The translations under genes were made by a program, and so were the position numbers. From Paraflavitalea sp. CAU 1676 (lineage in GTDB: Bacteria; Bacteroidota; Bacteroidia; Chitinophagales; Chitinophagaceae), in assembly GCF_029223285.1 (NCBI RefSeq), contig NZ_JARHUJ010000001.1, forward strand, positions 1,054,001 through 1,118,000: a stretch of DNA of 64,000 bases, given 5' to 3'. Below are positions 51,190 to 60,299 of this stretch, piece by piece. Position 1 is the stretch's first letter; each line of letters begins with the position of its first letter. Below the pieces are notes generated by a model that was given only the letters and a program-made list of their open reading frames with translations, made no database searches and was not told where the DNA came from.

Positions 51190-53061
51190 ATGATTCATTT
51201 TGATTTGCCAAAGGAAAAATCATCTATCATCAAGGTCATTGGTGTAGGTGGTGGTGGTAGTAATGCGGTGAACCATATGTTCGGTCAGCAGATCGAAGGG
51301 GTGAACTTCATTATTTGTAATACGGATGCTCAGGCGATCGCGCAGAGTCGTGTGCCTAACAAAATTCAATTAGGGCCACATCTTACTCAAGGGTTGGGTG
51401 CAGGCGCTAATCCAGATATTGGCCGTTTGGCCACAGAGGAGAGCCTGGAGGAGATCAAACGTATCCTCGAGGTGAACACCAAGATGGCATTCATCACCGC
51501 CGGTATGGGCGGTGGTACTGGAACGGGTGGTGCTCCTACCATTTCCAAGATATGCCGTGACCTGGGTATCCTTACCGTAGGTATCGTAACGACTCCTTTC
51601 TCTTATGAGGGAAAGAAGCGTCAGTTGCAGGCGGAAGAAGGTATCCGGGTGATGAAGCAATACGTGGACACCCTGCTGGTGATCAGCAATGATAAACTGC
51701 GTCATCAGTTTGGTAACCTGAAGATGAAGGAAGCCTTCAATAAAGCTGATAATGTACTGGCTACCGCAGCCAAGTGTATTACGGATGTTATCAATAGTAC
51801 CGGTCAGATCAACGTTGACTTTGCGGATGTTTGCACCGTTATGCGTAACGGTGGTGTGGCGATCCTGGGTAATGCTGCTGCGGGCGGTGAAGACAGGGCT
51901 CAACGTGCGATCGAAGAAGCGCTGAACTCTCCTTTGCTGAACGATAACGAGATCAGCGGTGCCAAATGGATACTGATCAACATCAACTCTGCCGAAGGCG
52001 AGCATGAGTTTACCATGGATGAAGTGGACATTATCCAAAACTACTTGCTGTCACAGGCAGGCGAGGGCACGGATGTGATATTGGGTATGGGTTATGATGC
52101 ATCGCTGGGCGACCAGATCGGTATTACGCTGATCGCTACCGGTTTTGAATACAAAGATCCTTTCACCAAGCGTGAAGAAAAGAAGGCCGCGGCGCCCAAA
52201 AAGGAAGAAAAGATCGTGTTGTCGTTGAATGCCCAGTCCGAGCCTAAAGCAAAGGTGGCTCCGGAGCCTAAGAAGGACAAGCCTGCTCCGTTGGAGCCTA
52301 CGATCCGGGAAGAGCTGGCGCCCAAGCTGGTGGATGCGGAACCTTTGCCGAAGTTTACACCGCTGGAGCTTTTTACGAATGAGGAGCCTAGTAAAAATAC
52401 TGTGGACAAAAATCCCGAGGTAAAAGCAGAATCTGAAAGGATTGAATGGGTACTTTCGCAGCCATCCAAACCTGCCGAAACTCCCGTTACCGTACCTTCT
52501 CAACCAACATCTACCACTCAATCCGGTATAACTAATTCTTCGACGTCTGCAGCGTCCGGAGGATACCTGGCCAGGCCTACCAATATTTATGCAGAACCGA
52601 AAAGAGAGGAATCCATCCAAGAACATGCTCCTGTGAAGGAACCTGTCTTGCATACGGGTGCTAAAACAACCCAGGAAGAAGAACCTTCCAATGACATGCA
52701 ACTCGTGTTCAAAGACGACATTCCAGCGGCGGAGGAGCCTGGGGCCCATCATGCTCACCCAATTGTTATGGCGAACGCTTCTGTTGAGGAACCTGCTCCG
52801 CAGGACGAAGCAGAGGAACAAAAACGCCGGGCAGCTGAGCGGATACAGAAATTACGTAATCTGTCATTCAACATCAATGCTGCCGATCCTAACAATGAGT
52901 TTGAAACCGTGCCGGCTTACATCCGCCGCAATTTGGAACTCTACAACACCATCACCAACGTAGAGAATTTCTACAGCAATGTTGAAGTCAAGGCCGACGA
53001 CAATAACAACGGGCACCTCACTACCATCAACACTTTTCTCGATGGTAAGAAGCCCGACTAA
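51190..53061 (+). CDS. ftsZ: Cell division GTPase FtsZ
   Basis: Forms the Z ring. 623 residues from the ATG at 51190 (MIHFDLPKEKSS); the frame is open from 51169. GTPase core to about 325: IKVIGVGGGGSNAVNHM, tubulin signature GGGTGTGGAPT, T7 loop NVDFADVCTVM. A very long Glu/Pro/Lys-rich linker of about 240 residues follows, then the phylum-type conserved peptide near FETVPAYIRRN and about 40 further residues. Last gene of the dcw cluster, ended by a strong terminator. Confidence 0.96.
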   Translation: MIHFDLPKEKSSIIKVIGVGGGGSNAVNHMFGQQIEGVNFIICNTDAQAIAQSRVPNKIQLGPHLTQGLGAGANPDIGRLATEESLEEIKRILEVNTKMAFITAGMGGGTGTGGAPTISKICRDLGILTVGIVTTPFSYEGKKRQLQAEEGIRVMKQYVDTLLVISNDKLRHQFGNLKMKEAFNKADNVLATAAKCITDVINSTGQINVDFADVCTVMRNGGVAILGNAAAGGEDRAQRAIEEALNSPLLNDNEISGAKWILININSAEGEHEFTMDEVDIIQNYLLSQAGEGTDVILGMGYDASLGDQIGITLIATGFEYKDPFTKREEKKAAAPKKEEKIVLSLNAQSEPKAKVAPEPKKDKPAPLEPTIREELAPKLVDAEPLPKFTPLELFTNEEPSKNTVDKNPEVKAESERIEWVLSQPSKPAETPVTVPSQPTSTTQSGITNSSTSAASGGYLARPTNIYAEPKREESIQEHAPVKEPVLHTGAKTTQEEEPSNDMQLVFKDDIPAAEEPGAHHAHPIVMANASVEEPAPQDEAEEQKRRAAERIQKLRNLSFNINAADPNNEFETVPAYIRRNLELYNTITNVENFYSNVEVKADDNNNGHLTTINTFLDGKKPD

Positions 53062-53137
53062 ATATTTTCTGTACCTCAAGTCCCTGCAAAAAATGAAGTC
53101 TATTTAAACATGCAGCGATTGTTGTTTTTAGTTGTTT

Positions 53138-53169
53138 CCCTCCTGATTCCTCAGGAGGGATTTTTTTTT
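53138..53169 (+). terminator. Terminator of the dcw cluster
   Basis: CCCTCCTGA and TCAGGAGGG form a perfect 9-bp stem with a TTCC loop, followed by A and nine T residues, 77 bases after the ftsZ stop. It is the strongest terminator in the window. Confidence 0.92.
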
Positions 53170-53214
53170 GGCGTAACTTGGAACCCTGAACCATACTCAT
53201 AAACGGAACTCCTT

Positions 53215-54150
53215 ATGGCAACCATTCTCATTACCGGCGGAACAGGATTGGTAGGGAAAGCGGTGACTCAATTGCTGATCAGTAAAGGCTTTGATGTGAT
53301 CGTGCTTACCCGGAAACAGGCGACTACCGGTAAGGAACAATATTCCGAAGCGCATTGGGATCCGGACAAAGGAGTGATCGACGTAGCAGCAGTGCAAAAG
53401 GCCGACTGTATCATTAACCTGGCCGGCGCCGGCGTGGCCGATAAGCGATGGAGCAAAAAGAGAAAGCAGGAAATCATTGACAGCCGGGTGCGTGGCGGTG
53501 AGTTGCTGGTAAAGACCCTGCGGGAGGAGAAGAATAAGGTAAAGCTCCTGATCAACCCTTCCGGCATTGGCTATTATGGTGATGATATTAAGCGGCCGCG
53601 TGGCAAGCAGGCTTTTATTGAAACGGATGCGGCGGACGATGAGTTCCTGGGCAAAACCTGCCAGTTATGGGAAGCCAGTGTGGATCCTGTGCAGGAGATG
53701 CCGGGCAAGCGGCTGGTAAAGTTCCGCATTGGGGTGGCTCTGAGTAAAGAGGGTGGGGCGCTTACGGAGTTCCTGAAGCCGGTGAAGTTTGGTGTCGCGG
53801 CTATCCTTGGCAGCGGCAAGCAGGTGATCAGCTGGATTCATATTGATGACCTGGCGCGACTGTTCCTCTACGCCATTGAAAACGAAAAGATCCAGGGGGT
53901 GTACAATGCTGTGGCTTCGCAACCAATTACCAATAAGAATTTCGTCCTCAAACTGGCTGAGAAGGTAAAAGGCCGGTTCTATATTCCTTTCTATGTTCCC
54001 TCTTTTGTATTGAAGCTCGTAGTGGGCGGTTTAAGCATTGAAGTGCTGAAGAGTGCTACCGTTAGCAATAGTAAGATCAGCCACGAGGGATTTCAGTTCC
54101 TGTATCCCACGATCGAGCCGGCGTTAAATGATCTCACTAAAAAGCATTGA
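53215..54150 (+). CDS. TIGR01777-type NAD-dependent epimerase/oxidoreductase
   Basis: 311 residues, extended SDR of the YfcH/SulA-related family. N-terminal TILITGGTGLVGKAVTQLL, then DCIINLAGAGVADKRWSKKRKQ (family block), SRVRGGELLVKTL, NPSGIGYYGD, KFRIGVALSKEGGALTEF, SWIHIDDLARLF and the C-terminal DUF1731-like segment from about 235. Substrate unknown. It lies after the dcw terminator and is convergent with the ABC permease gene. Confidence 0.9.
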   Translation: MATILITGGTGLVGKAVTQLLISKGFDVIVLTRKQATTGKEQYSEAHWDPDKGVIDVAAVQKADCIINLAGAGVADKRWSKKRKQEIIDSRVRGGELLVKTLREEKNKVKLLINPSGIGYYGDDIKRPRGKQAFIETDAADDEFLGKTCQLWEASVDPVQEMPGKRLVKFRIGVALSKEGGALTEFLKPVKFGVAAILGSGKQVISWIHIDDLARLFLYAIENEKIQGVYNAVASQPITNKNFVLKLAEKVKGRFYIPFYVPSFVLKLVVGGLSIEVLKSATVSNSKISHEGFQFLYPTIEPALNDLTKKH

Positions 54151-54183
54151 GTAAACCCTGTTGTTGGGTTGCTGCAATGCCAG

Positions 54184-54984
54184 CTACAGATCGTCGGTCT
54201 CGAATTTCCGGATTACAAAGAAGATATACGCTGCCAGGTAGGTCAACGCGACGATAAGCATGATGACTGGATTGGCTGGCGCCCAGAATTTATCCTGTGC
54301 GTTTTGCAGCAAGGGAAGTCGGATCAGTTCATCGCTCGATTGCAACGGCAGGTATCGACCTGCAGAGCCTCCATGCATATTCAGCAATAGCTTTACGACA
54401 TCTTCAATGATCACAGAATACATAAAGTAAATGCCTATAGCCAATCCACCTCTTTTTACCAGGACGGCAATTAGAAGCGCTACCATCGAGTAGCTGAAAG
54501 CTTGCAAAAAGGCATAAGGGATATACTGGAAGTTTTCGACACTGAATGAACGGTTGCCATCAGCGAAGCCGAAGATAGTGGCTGTAACGATGACCATCAA
54601 AGTAGAAATGGCCGACATGATCATGGCCAGCATGATCTTAACAGTGATGAATTCACGCCTGTTCCATCCGTCTATGATATTTTGCCGGTGGGTGCGGTAG
54701 CTGAATTCATTGGTGAGCTGGATGACCATGATGAGGCCTGGTATGAACAGCAGAAAGCTGGACATAAAGGAGGTCATCTGCCAGGTAGTTGGGAAGGAAT
54801 AAGGTGTACTTCCGAGTACCATTTCGGCCATGCCCTGCGCTTCCTTGGCTTCATAGATCGATTGTTGAACACGGAATGCAATGAGGTTGAGCCCAAGTAT
54901 GCTGAACAGGTATAAGCCGGAGAGTATCCAGAAGGTGCGGTAGGACTTCAGTTTCATCCATTCTATAGCGAGTAGTTGCCGCAT
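54184..54984 (-). CDS. ABC-2 type transporter permease
   Basis: 266 residues with six hydrophobic helices; the start MRQLLAIEWMKLKSYRTFWIL is typical of ABC-2 permeases of the lantibiotic/Na export kind. FSYRTHRQNIIDGWNRREFITVKI is the usual cytoplasmic coupling loop after helix 2. It starts 2 bases after the ATPase gene stop, so the two are co-transcribed. Substrate unknown. Confidence 0.87.
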   Translation of the reverse strand: MRQLLAIEWMKLKSYRTFWILSGLYLFSILGLNLIAFRVQQSIYEAKEAQGMAEMVLGSTPYSFPTTWQMTSFMSSFLLFIPGLIMVIQLTNEFSYRTHRQNIIDGWNRREFITVKIMLAMIMSAISTLMVIVTATIFGFADGNRSFSVENFQYIPYAFLQAFSYSMVALLIAVLVKRGGLAIGIYFMYSVIIEDVVKLLLNMHGGSAGRYLPLQSSDELIRLPLLQNAQDKFWAPANPVIMLIVALTYLAAYIFFVIRKFETDDL

Positions 54985-54986
54985 GA

Positions 54987-55883
54987 TCAGTTGTTGTTTT
55001 GGGTAAGTTCAAAGAATTTGGCTTCGAGACTCTTTTTGCGCAGGCGCAGGTGGTTGAGTACGATACCCTGGTCGAAGCAATGCCTGTTGATCGCTTCGAG
55101 GTTGGCGGTGCCCGGTTCGAAGGACAGTTCCACATGTTGTCCATTCAAATGAACTTTGATAGCACCGGGAAAATGTTGTACGGCGGATAGTAACCGGTTG
55201 TTGTCGATAGCGTTGGTTTCAACGATGTCTTCCTGCACCAATATCTCATCTACATGGCCGTGGGTGATCAGGGTGCCCTTTTGCAGGATGGCTACATGGG
55301 TACACACTTTTTCTACTTCATCGAGCAGGTGGCTGGCCATGATGATGGTTTTTCCTTCCCGGTTCAGTTTTTTGATCAGCTCGCGGGTTTCTGCTATGCC
55401 TACCGGGTCGAGGCCATTGGTGGGTTCGTCGAAGATCATTACTTCGGGGTTGCCCAGCATGCAGGAAGCAATGGCCAGGCGCTGTTTCATACCCAATGAA
55501 TAAGTGCTGAACTTGGAATGCTTGCGTTGGTCCAGGCTTACTTGGCGCAGTACGTGTTCTATATCTTCTTTTCCATGGCCTTTGATGGCGGCGGCGATCT
55601 CCAGGTTCTGCACGGCATTGAGGTAATGGTAGAAGTTCGGAGTTTCGAGGAAGGTGCCTATCCGCCGGCGATGTTCGGGGCGGGGCTTTTCGTCGAACAG
55701 CATCACCGACCCCGAGTTGGCTCTCAGGATATCGACGATGATGCCGAGCAGGGTCGTTTTCCCGCTTCCATTGGGCCCCAGGATGCCGAATACTGCTCCT
55801 TTGGGAACATTGAAGCTAACGCCTTTCAATGCCTGTACCGGGCCGTAATGCTTACGCAGGTTATCGACGGAGAGAATTGCCAT
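54987..55883 (-). CDS. ABC transporter ATP-binding protein
   Basis: 298 residues from the ATG at 55883 (MAILSVDNLRKHYG); the frame runs on to 55988, but that part has no conserved sequence. Walker A GPNGSGKTTLLG, signature YSLGMKQRLAIA, Walker B VMIFDEPTNGLDP and H-loop MASHLLDEVEKV are intact. A C-terminal ~80-residue domain is typical of drug/lantibiotic exporter ATPases. Partner of the permease at 54184. Confidence 0.93.
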   Translation of the reverse strand: MAILSVDNLRKHYGPVQALKGVSFNVPKGAVFGILGPNGSGKTTLLGIIVDILRANSGSVMLFDEKPRPEHRRRIGTFLETPNFYHYLNAVQNLEIAAAIKGHGKEDIEHVLRQVSLDQRKHSKFSTYSLGMKQRLAIASCMLGNPEVMIFDEPTNGLDPVGIAETRELIKKLNREGKTIIMASHLLDEVEKVCTHVAILQKGTLITHGHVDEILVQEDIVETNAIDNNRLLSAVQHFPGAIKVHLNGQHVELSFEPGTANLEAINRHCFDQGIVLNHLRLRKKSLEAKFFELTQNNN

Positions 55884-55920
55884 GGATAAGTTGATTAGGT
55901 ATAAAGATGGTGATTTCTTT

Positions 55921-56589
55921 TTACTGTTGGAAATCCTCCGGGCGGTGTTTTTCGTGGTATAGGCTGCTGTATTCGCCAACGGTGGCAAGTCCCTGCTGGT
56001 TGAAATCGAGTTTGTGCAGCCTGAGGGCTTCGATATCGACCGGCAGTACTTTACGGTAAATGGGATTAAGGGTGCCGCCGTTTTCGCCGGGCTTTGCCGT
56101 GGGGTAATACTGCAGGGGAGGATCTACGAGGGTGCCTCTTGGGTGCATAATGCAGGGCATGCCGCCTCCGCGGAGATCGAGGTTCTTCGGGTGTTTAAGG
56201 CCGAGGGTATGCCCGTATTCATGCGCTGCGGTGGTAGGGGTTTGCAGCAGGTTCTCGAGTTTGAAATAGCCGGTATTGCTGCCGATCTCATCGACAAACG
56301 ATACGTTGCCGCCTACAAATTCTTCGATGCGGAAAAAGTTGAGCCGGGGCTGATCGTTGTACCATACTTTGTCGGGTTGCAGATCGGGTGCGTAGATACC
56401 TTCTATCTGAAACCTGACGTTATACGGGTGGTGGTGAATGGTGATGGTGGCCTCGGGTTCGTTCCAGCACTGGCTGATATCGTCGGCTATTTTGATAGCC
56501 AGGCTCGCTGTGGCAGCTTCTCCATAAAAGTAAAATATGGAATGTATAGTGAGTTGCTGGGACGATCTGTTGAGTTCGGCTTCTCCCAT
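55921..56589 (-). CDS. Metzincin-like zinc metalloprotease
   Basis: 222 residues. The zinc motif HEYGHTLGLKH (123-133) gives His123, Glu124, His127 and His133; Met148 in CIMHPRG can serve as the Met-turn. Both fit matrixin-like (M10) metzincins. The N-terminus (STAT-like AATASLAIKIADDISQCWNEP) matches the first helix of the fold. No signal peptide or prodomain is visible, which is unusual for the clan; a cytoplasmic role or missed upstream start is possible. It is a single gene after the terminator at 56635. Confidence 0.8.
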   Translation of the reverse strand: MGEAELNRSSQQLTIHSIFYFYGEAATASLAIKIADDISQCWNEPEATITIHHHPYNVRFQIEGIYAPDLQPDKVWYNDQPRLNFFRIEEFVGGNVSFVDEIGSNTGYFKLENLLQTPTTAAHEYGHTLGLKHPKNLDLRGGGMPCIMHPRGTLVDPPLQYYPTAKPGENGGTLNPIYRKVLPVDIEALRLHKLDFNQQGLATVGEYSSLYHEKHRPEDFQQ

Positions 56590-56634
56590 GAGGTCGTTCG
56601 TTTGTGGTGGTGGGGTTAGGGACGCTGAAGATAT

Positions 56635-56666
56635 AAAAAAAGGGCGTAACCATGGTGGTTACGCCC
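56635..56666 (-). terminator. Rho-independent terminator of the FadB/FadN-type gene
   Basis: On the minus strand GGGCGTAACC, a 5-base loop and GGTTACGCCC form a perfect 10-bp stem, followed directly by seven T residues. It lies 46 bases after the stop at 56713. Confidence 0.9.
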
Positions 56667-56712
56667 GGGCTTTCTCATGTGACCCTTTTGAAATTGAACG
56701 TTAACAGTATCC

Positions 56713-59118
56713 TTAGTTGCGTATGGGCTTTCCGGCCTTCAGTACGCTTTGTATCCTTTCGAGTGTTTTCTTTTCACCGCACAGACTCAGGAAGGCTTCT
56801 CTTTCCAGGTCGAGCAGGTATTGTTCCGAAACAGTTGATTGTTCGCTCAGATCGCCTCCGCACATTACATAGGCCAGTTTTTTGGCCACTACCACATCGT
56901 GGTCGGTTGCGTAACCGGCGCGCCACATACCGTTGATGCCTGCGTACAGGGCGCCCAATGCGGAACGGCCAAGCACTTTTACATCGGTACGTTGTACGGG
57001 TGTTACATAGCCACTATCGTAAATTTCGAGTACACTTTTCTTTGCTTCTGCTATACGGCGTCCCTGGTTGAGGATCACTTCGTCATGTCCTTTGCGCAGG
57101 ATGCCGAGATCGAAGGCTTCTGCGGCAGAAGTGGCTACTTTGGCTGTAGCAATCGTGAGAAAGCGGTTTTTCAATGTTATTGTCTCGGGCTCATCTTCGT
57201 GCATTTCATCGCCAGCACGGAGTACGAATTCTTTGGTTCCTCCGCCGCCGGGAATAAGACCTACGCCCAGTTCTACCAGTCCGATATAAGTTTCTGCAGC
57301 GGGGCATACTTTATCAGCATGCAGGCTCAATTCGCAGGCGCCTCCCAAAGATAATGCATGTGGTGCTACTACTACCGGTATACCGGAATAACGTGCCCGC
57401 ATCATGGTGTTCTGGAAGAGGCGGATGGCCATATCGAGCTCATCGTATTCCTGTTCGATGGCCAGCATGAAGATCATGCCTACGTTTGCACCGGCACTGA
57501 AGTTAGTGCCTTCATTCGCAATCACCAAACCCTTGTACTGGTTTTCTGCGAGGGTGATTGATTTTTGAATGCCTTCGAGTACTTCTCCGCCAATGCTGCC
57601 CATCTTGGTATACCATTCCAGTCCGATCACATCATCGCCCAGGTGATAGGTGCGGCAGGAGCTGTTCTTCCATACGGTTTGGTTCTCAAAGTTCTTCATG
57701 ACAATGAATGCCTCACCGCCGGGCAGCGCCTTATAAGCTTTAGACGCTATATCGTAATAGAGCTTTTTGCCATTCTCTACTTTAAAGAAAGTTTTAATGC
57801 CGGCTGCCAGCATCTCCTGTACCCAGGGGGCTACGGCGTATCCTGCATCCAGCATTTTTTTGACGGAGCCTTCCACGCCCAATACATCCCAGCTTTCAAA
57901 AGCGCCGATCTCCCAACCGAAGCCGGCCATCATAGCGTCATCCACGCGGTAGATGTCGTCGCTGATCTCAGGAATGCGGTGTGATATATAAGAGAAAAGG
58001 CCATAGTGAAACTGCCGGTAGAAATCACCGGCCTTGTCCATGCCTGTGCACAGGGCCTTCAGCCTTGTTTTAAGATCGTCGATGGGTTTGGCAGCTTCGA
58101 CTGTCGCGAATTTGGGTTTCTTGCGCGCTTCGTACTCCAGGGTCTTGAGGTTGAGTACGAGGATCTCTTTTTCGCCGCCGCCGCCTTTGGTCTTCTTGAA
58201 AAAGCCCTGACCGGTTTTATCCCCCAGCCATTTGTTCTCGACCATTTTATCGAGCCAGGCCGGTATGTTGAAAATATCCTTTGCTTCGTCGTTGGGACAA
58301 TTGTCATGTACCCCTTTGGCTACTTTTACCAGGGTGTCGATTCCTACCACATCGGCCGTGCGAAAGGTGGCCGATTTGGGACGGCCGATGATGGGGCCGG
58401 TCAATGCATCGATCTCATCGATGGTGAGGCCCATCTTTTCAACCAGGCCAAAGATGGCCATGATGCCAAACACGCCGATACGGTTTGCAATAAAAGCCGG
58501 TGTGTCCTTACACAGCACGGTCGTTTTACCAAGATATAGATCTCCGTAGTGCATCAGAAAATCGATGACAGCGGGATCGGTATGCGGTGTGGGGATAATT
58601 TCCAGTAAACGCAGGTAACGCGGCGGATTGAAGAAGTGCGTGCCGCAGAAATGTTTTTTGAAATCATCACTCCTGCCTTCTGCCATCAGGTGAATGGGTA
58701 TGCCGGAGGTATTGGAGGTGATGAGGGTGCCGGGCTTGCGGTATTTTTCTACTTCTTCAAATACCTGTTGTTTGATATCGAGCCTTTCTACCACAACTTC
58801 TATCACCCAATCGTAACCGGCGATATCTTTCATGTTATCCGTGAAGTTGCCGGTCTTTATGCGCTTCACGACCTCTTTGGTATAAACAGGCGAGGGGTTC
58901 GATTTGATGGCAGCGGTGAGTGCCTCATTGACGATACGGTTCTTTACAGCCGGATGATCGGTGTTCAATCCTTTGGCTTTTTCGGTATCGGTCAACGCTG
59001 AGGGAGCTATGTCGAGCAACAACACCTGCAAACCTACTCCTGCAAAATGACAAGCTATCCTTGATCCCATGACTCCACTACCCAGTACGGCGACTTTCCT
59101 GATGAGGCGTTTTGACAT
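56713..59118 (-). CDS. 3-hydroxyacyl-CoA dehydrogenase/enoyl-CoA hydratase fusion (FadN-like)
   Basis: 801 residues catalysing two beta-oxidation steps. The dehydrogenase comes first: NAD loop KVAVLGSGVMGSRIACHFAG (8-27), ETLKxQ-type region, FCGTHFFNPPRYLRLLEIIP and NRIGVFGIMAIF. The crotonase domain is C-terminal (about 490-760): GANFSAGANVGMIF, HALSLGGACELSLHAD and GLIPGGGGTKEF. This order is that of FadN, opposite to E. coli FadB. No thiolase gene lies beside it, so the partner must be elsewhere. Confidence 0.93.
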   Translation of the reverse strand: MSKRLIRKVAVLGSGVMGSRIACHFAGVGLQVLLLDIAPSALTDTEKAKGLNTDHPAVKNRIVNEALTAAIKSNPSPVYTKEVVKRIKTGNFTDNMKDIAGYDWVIEVVVERLDIKQQVFEEVEKYRKPGTLITSNTSGIPIHLMAEGRSDDFKKHFCGTHFFNPPRYLRLLEIIPTPHTDPAVIDFLMHYGDLYLGKTTVLCKDTPAFIANRIGVFGIMAIFGLVEKMGLTIDEIDALTGPIIGRPKSATFRTADVVGIDTLVKVAKGVHDNCPNDEAKDIFNIPAWLDKMVENKWLGDKTGQGFFKKTKGGGGEKEILVLNLKTLEYEARKKPKFATVEAAKPIDDLKTRLKALCTGMDKAGDFYRQFHYGLFSYISHRIPEISDDIYRVDDAMMAGFGWEIGAFESWDVLGVEGSVKKMLDAGYAVAPWVQEMLAAGIKTFFKVENGKKLYYDIASKAYKALPGGEAFIVMKNFENQTVWKNSSCRTYHLGDDVIGLEWYTKMGSIGGEVLEGIQKSITLAENQYKGLVIANEGTNFSAGANVGMIFMLAIEQEYDELDMAIRLFQNTMMRARYSGIPVVVAPHALSLGGACELSLHADKVCPAAETYIGLVELGVGLIPGGGGTKEFVLRAGDEMHEDEPETITLKNRFLTIATAKVATSAAEAFDLGILRKGHDEVILNQGRRIAEAKKSVLEIYDSGYVTPVQRTDVKVLGRSALGALYAGINGMWRAGYATDHDVVVAKKLAYVMCGGDLSEQSTVSEQYLLDLEREAFLSLCGEKKTLERIQSVLKAGKPIRN

Positions 59119-59306
59119 AGAATAATTAGTTAGTTAAACAACTATTTAACCCGAAGGTAATAAAAAAGGGGGAATAAAAAAGTGCTGCAGCGTTAAGTCT
59201 GGCGGAGTTGTGGTAAGGTTGGGTAAAAGCAGCGGTTGCATCGCGACGGGATTTGGAAGGGGGCGTTGTAAGGGGAGGCCGGCAACAATTTATATATAAG
59301 ATGCTG

Positions 59307-59349
59307 ATACCCTGTGCCCTCACACAGGTTGAGTGAGGGTACAGGGTAT
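59307..59349 (-). terminator. Long hairpin after the dehydrogenase-like gene
   Basis: ATACCCTGTGCCCTCAC and GTGAGGGTACAGGGTAT form a 17-bp stem with one G-U pair and a 9-base loop, 4 bases past the stop at 59353. No T tract follows on the minus strand, so it may protect mRNA ends rather than terminate. Confidence 0.55.
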
Positions 59350-59352
59350 TGG

Positions 59353-60219
59353 TTATTTTGCCCCGAGAGAAACGGCACTCCAGTCGATGGAGGCCTGGCC
59401 ATTTTCCACGAGGCGGGTCATATGCTTTTTAAGCAGGTCGGCCAGGGGGAGTGATTGATTGGCCTTAGCGCCCTGGTCCAGGACCAGGTTCAGGTCTTTG
59501 AGGCCCAGTTTGGCAGTAAAAGCCGCAGGCTCAAATTGCTGGTTGAGGATGATCTTGCTGTAGTTCTGGTACAGCGGTGTGTTGAAGATGGTTTGACCAA
59601 ACATTTCCCACATTTTGTGCGGATCAACACCACTGTTCTTTGCCAGTAATACGCTTTCGCCTATGGCCTCCATGGCTGATGCAATGAGGAAGTTACCGCA
59701 GATCTTTATGGTGTTGGCGGTAAGTACATCATCGCCAAAATCCCACACGCCAGCGCCGCCTGCATCTTTCAGCAGAGGGGTGGCTTGTTCGCGGACAGCC
59801 TGCGGACCAGAGATCACGAAGTTCAGTTTGCGCGCCGCTGCCGCATCAGGCCGGCCAAATACCGGGGCTGCGAGATACTGTTGTCCTTTCGCTTCGTGTA
59901 AGGCCGCCAGTTCGCCGGCAGTTTGTGCCAGGATGGTGCTCATCGACACGTGCAGGGCGCCGGGCTGCAGGTGCTGCAACAATCCGTTTTCACCGGCAGT
60001 AATGGTTTTTAGCGCCGCATCATCGGCGACCATCGTGAACACGATATCAGCTTGGGCGGCCAGTTCTGCGATAGTATGGCAAACAGTGGCGCCTTTGTCG
60101 GCGAGTGGTTTTGTTTTTTCGATGGTGCGGTTGTACACCAGCAGCGAGTGGCCTCTTTCCAAAATGTTCAGGGCAATGGGTGTGCCCAGGCTTCCGAGGC
60201 CAATAAATCCGTAAGTCAT
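59353..60219 (-). CDS. 3-hydroxyisobutyrate dehydrogenase-like NAD(P) oxidoreductase
   Basis: 288 residues of the beta-hydroxyacid dehydrogenase family: GFIGLGSLGTPIALNIL (4-20), YNRT (34-37), QAG-like block AAPVFGRPDAA and catalytic Lys in NTIKICGNFLIASAMEA. The C-terminal KLGLKDLNLVLDQ block is typical. Substrates include 3-hydroxyisobutyrate, tartronate semialdehyde and succinate semialdehyde; the actual one cannot be told. It starts 17 bases after the strong hairpin following metG. Confidence 0.88.
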   Translation of the reverse strand: MTYGFIGLGSLGTPIALNILERGHSLLVYNRTIEKTKPLADKGATVCHTIAELAAQADIVFTMVADDAALKTITAGENGLLQHLQPGALHVSMSTILAQTAGELAALHEAKGQQYLAAPVFGRPDAAAARKLNFVISGPQAVREQATPLLKDAGGAGVWDFGDDVLTANTIKICGNFLIASAMEAIGESVLLAKNSGVDPHKMWEMFGQTIFNTPLYQNYSKIILNQQFEPAAFTAKLGLKDLNLVLDQGAKANQSLPLADLLKKHMTRLVENGQASIDWSAVSLGAK

Positions 60220-60236
60220 ATCAGATGGTTTTCCCT

Positions 60237-60281
60237 ATAACAAGAAAGCTCAGCCGGTTGTTGGCTGAGCTTTCTTGTTAT
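60237..60281. terminator. 19-bp perfect stem after metG
   Basis: ATAACAAGAAAGCTCAGCC pairs perfectly with GGCTGAGCTTTCTTGTTAT across a 7-base loop. A/T-rich ends make it usable in both directions. It lies 19 bases after the metG stop and 17 bases before the next start, leaving almost no room for a separate promoter. Confidence 0.8.
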
Positions 60282-60299
60282 GTTTATTACTTGAATAGT

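Noticed and set aside
52051-52821. 256-residue Arg/Phe-rich minus-strand frame
   Set aside because: Antisense to the FtsZ linker; composition is the complement of Glu/Pro/Lys codons.
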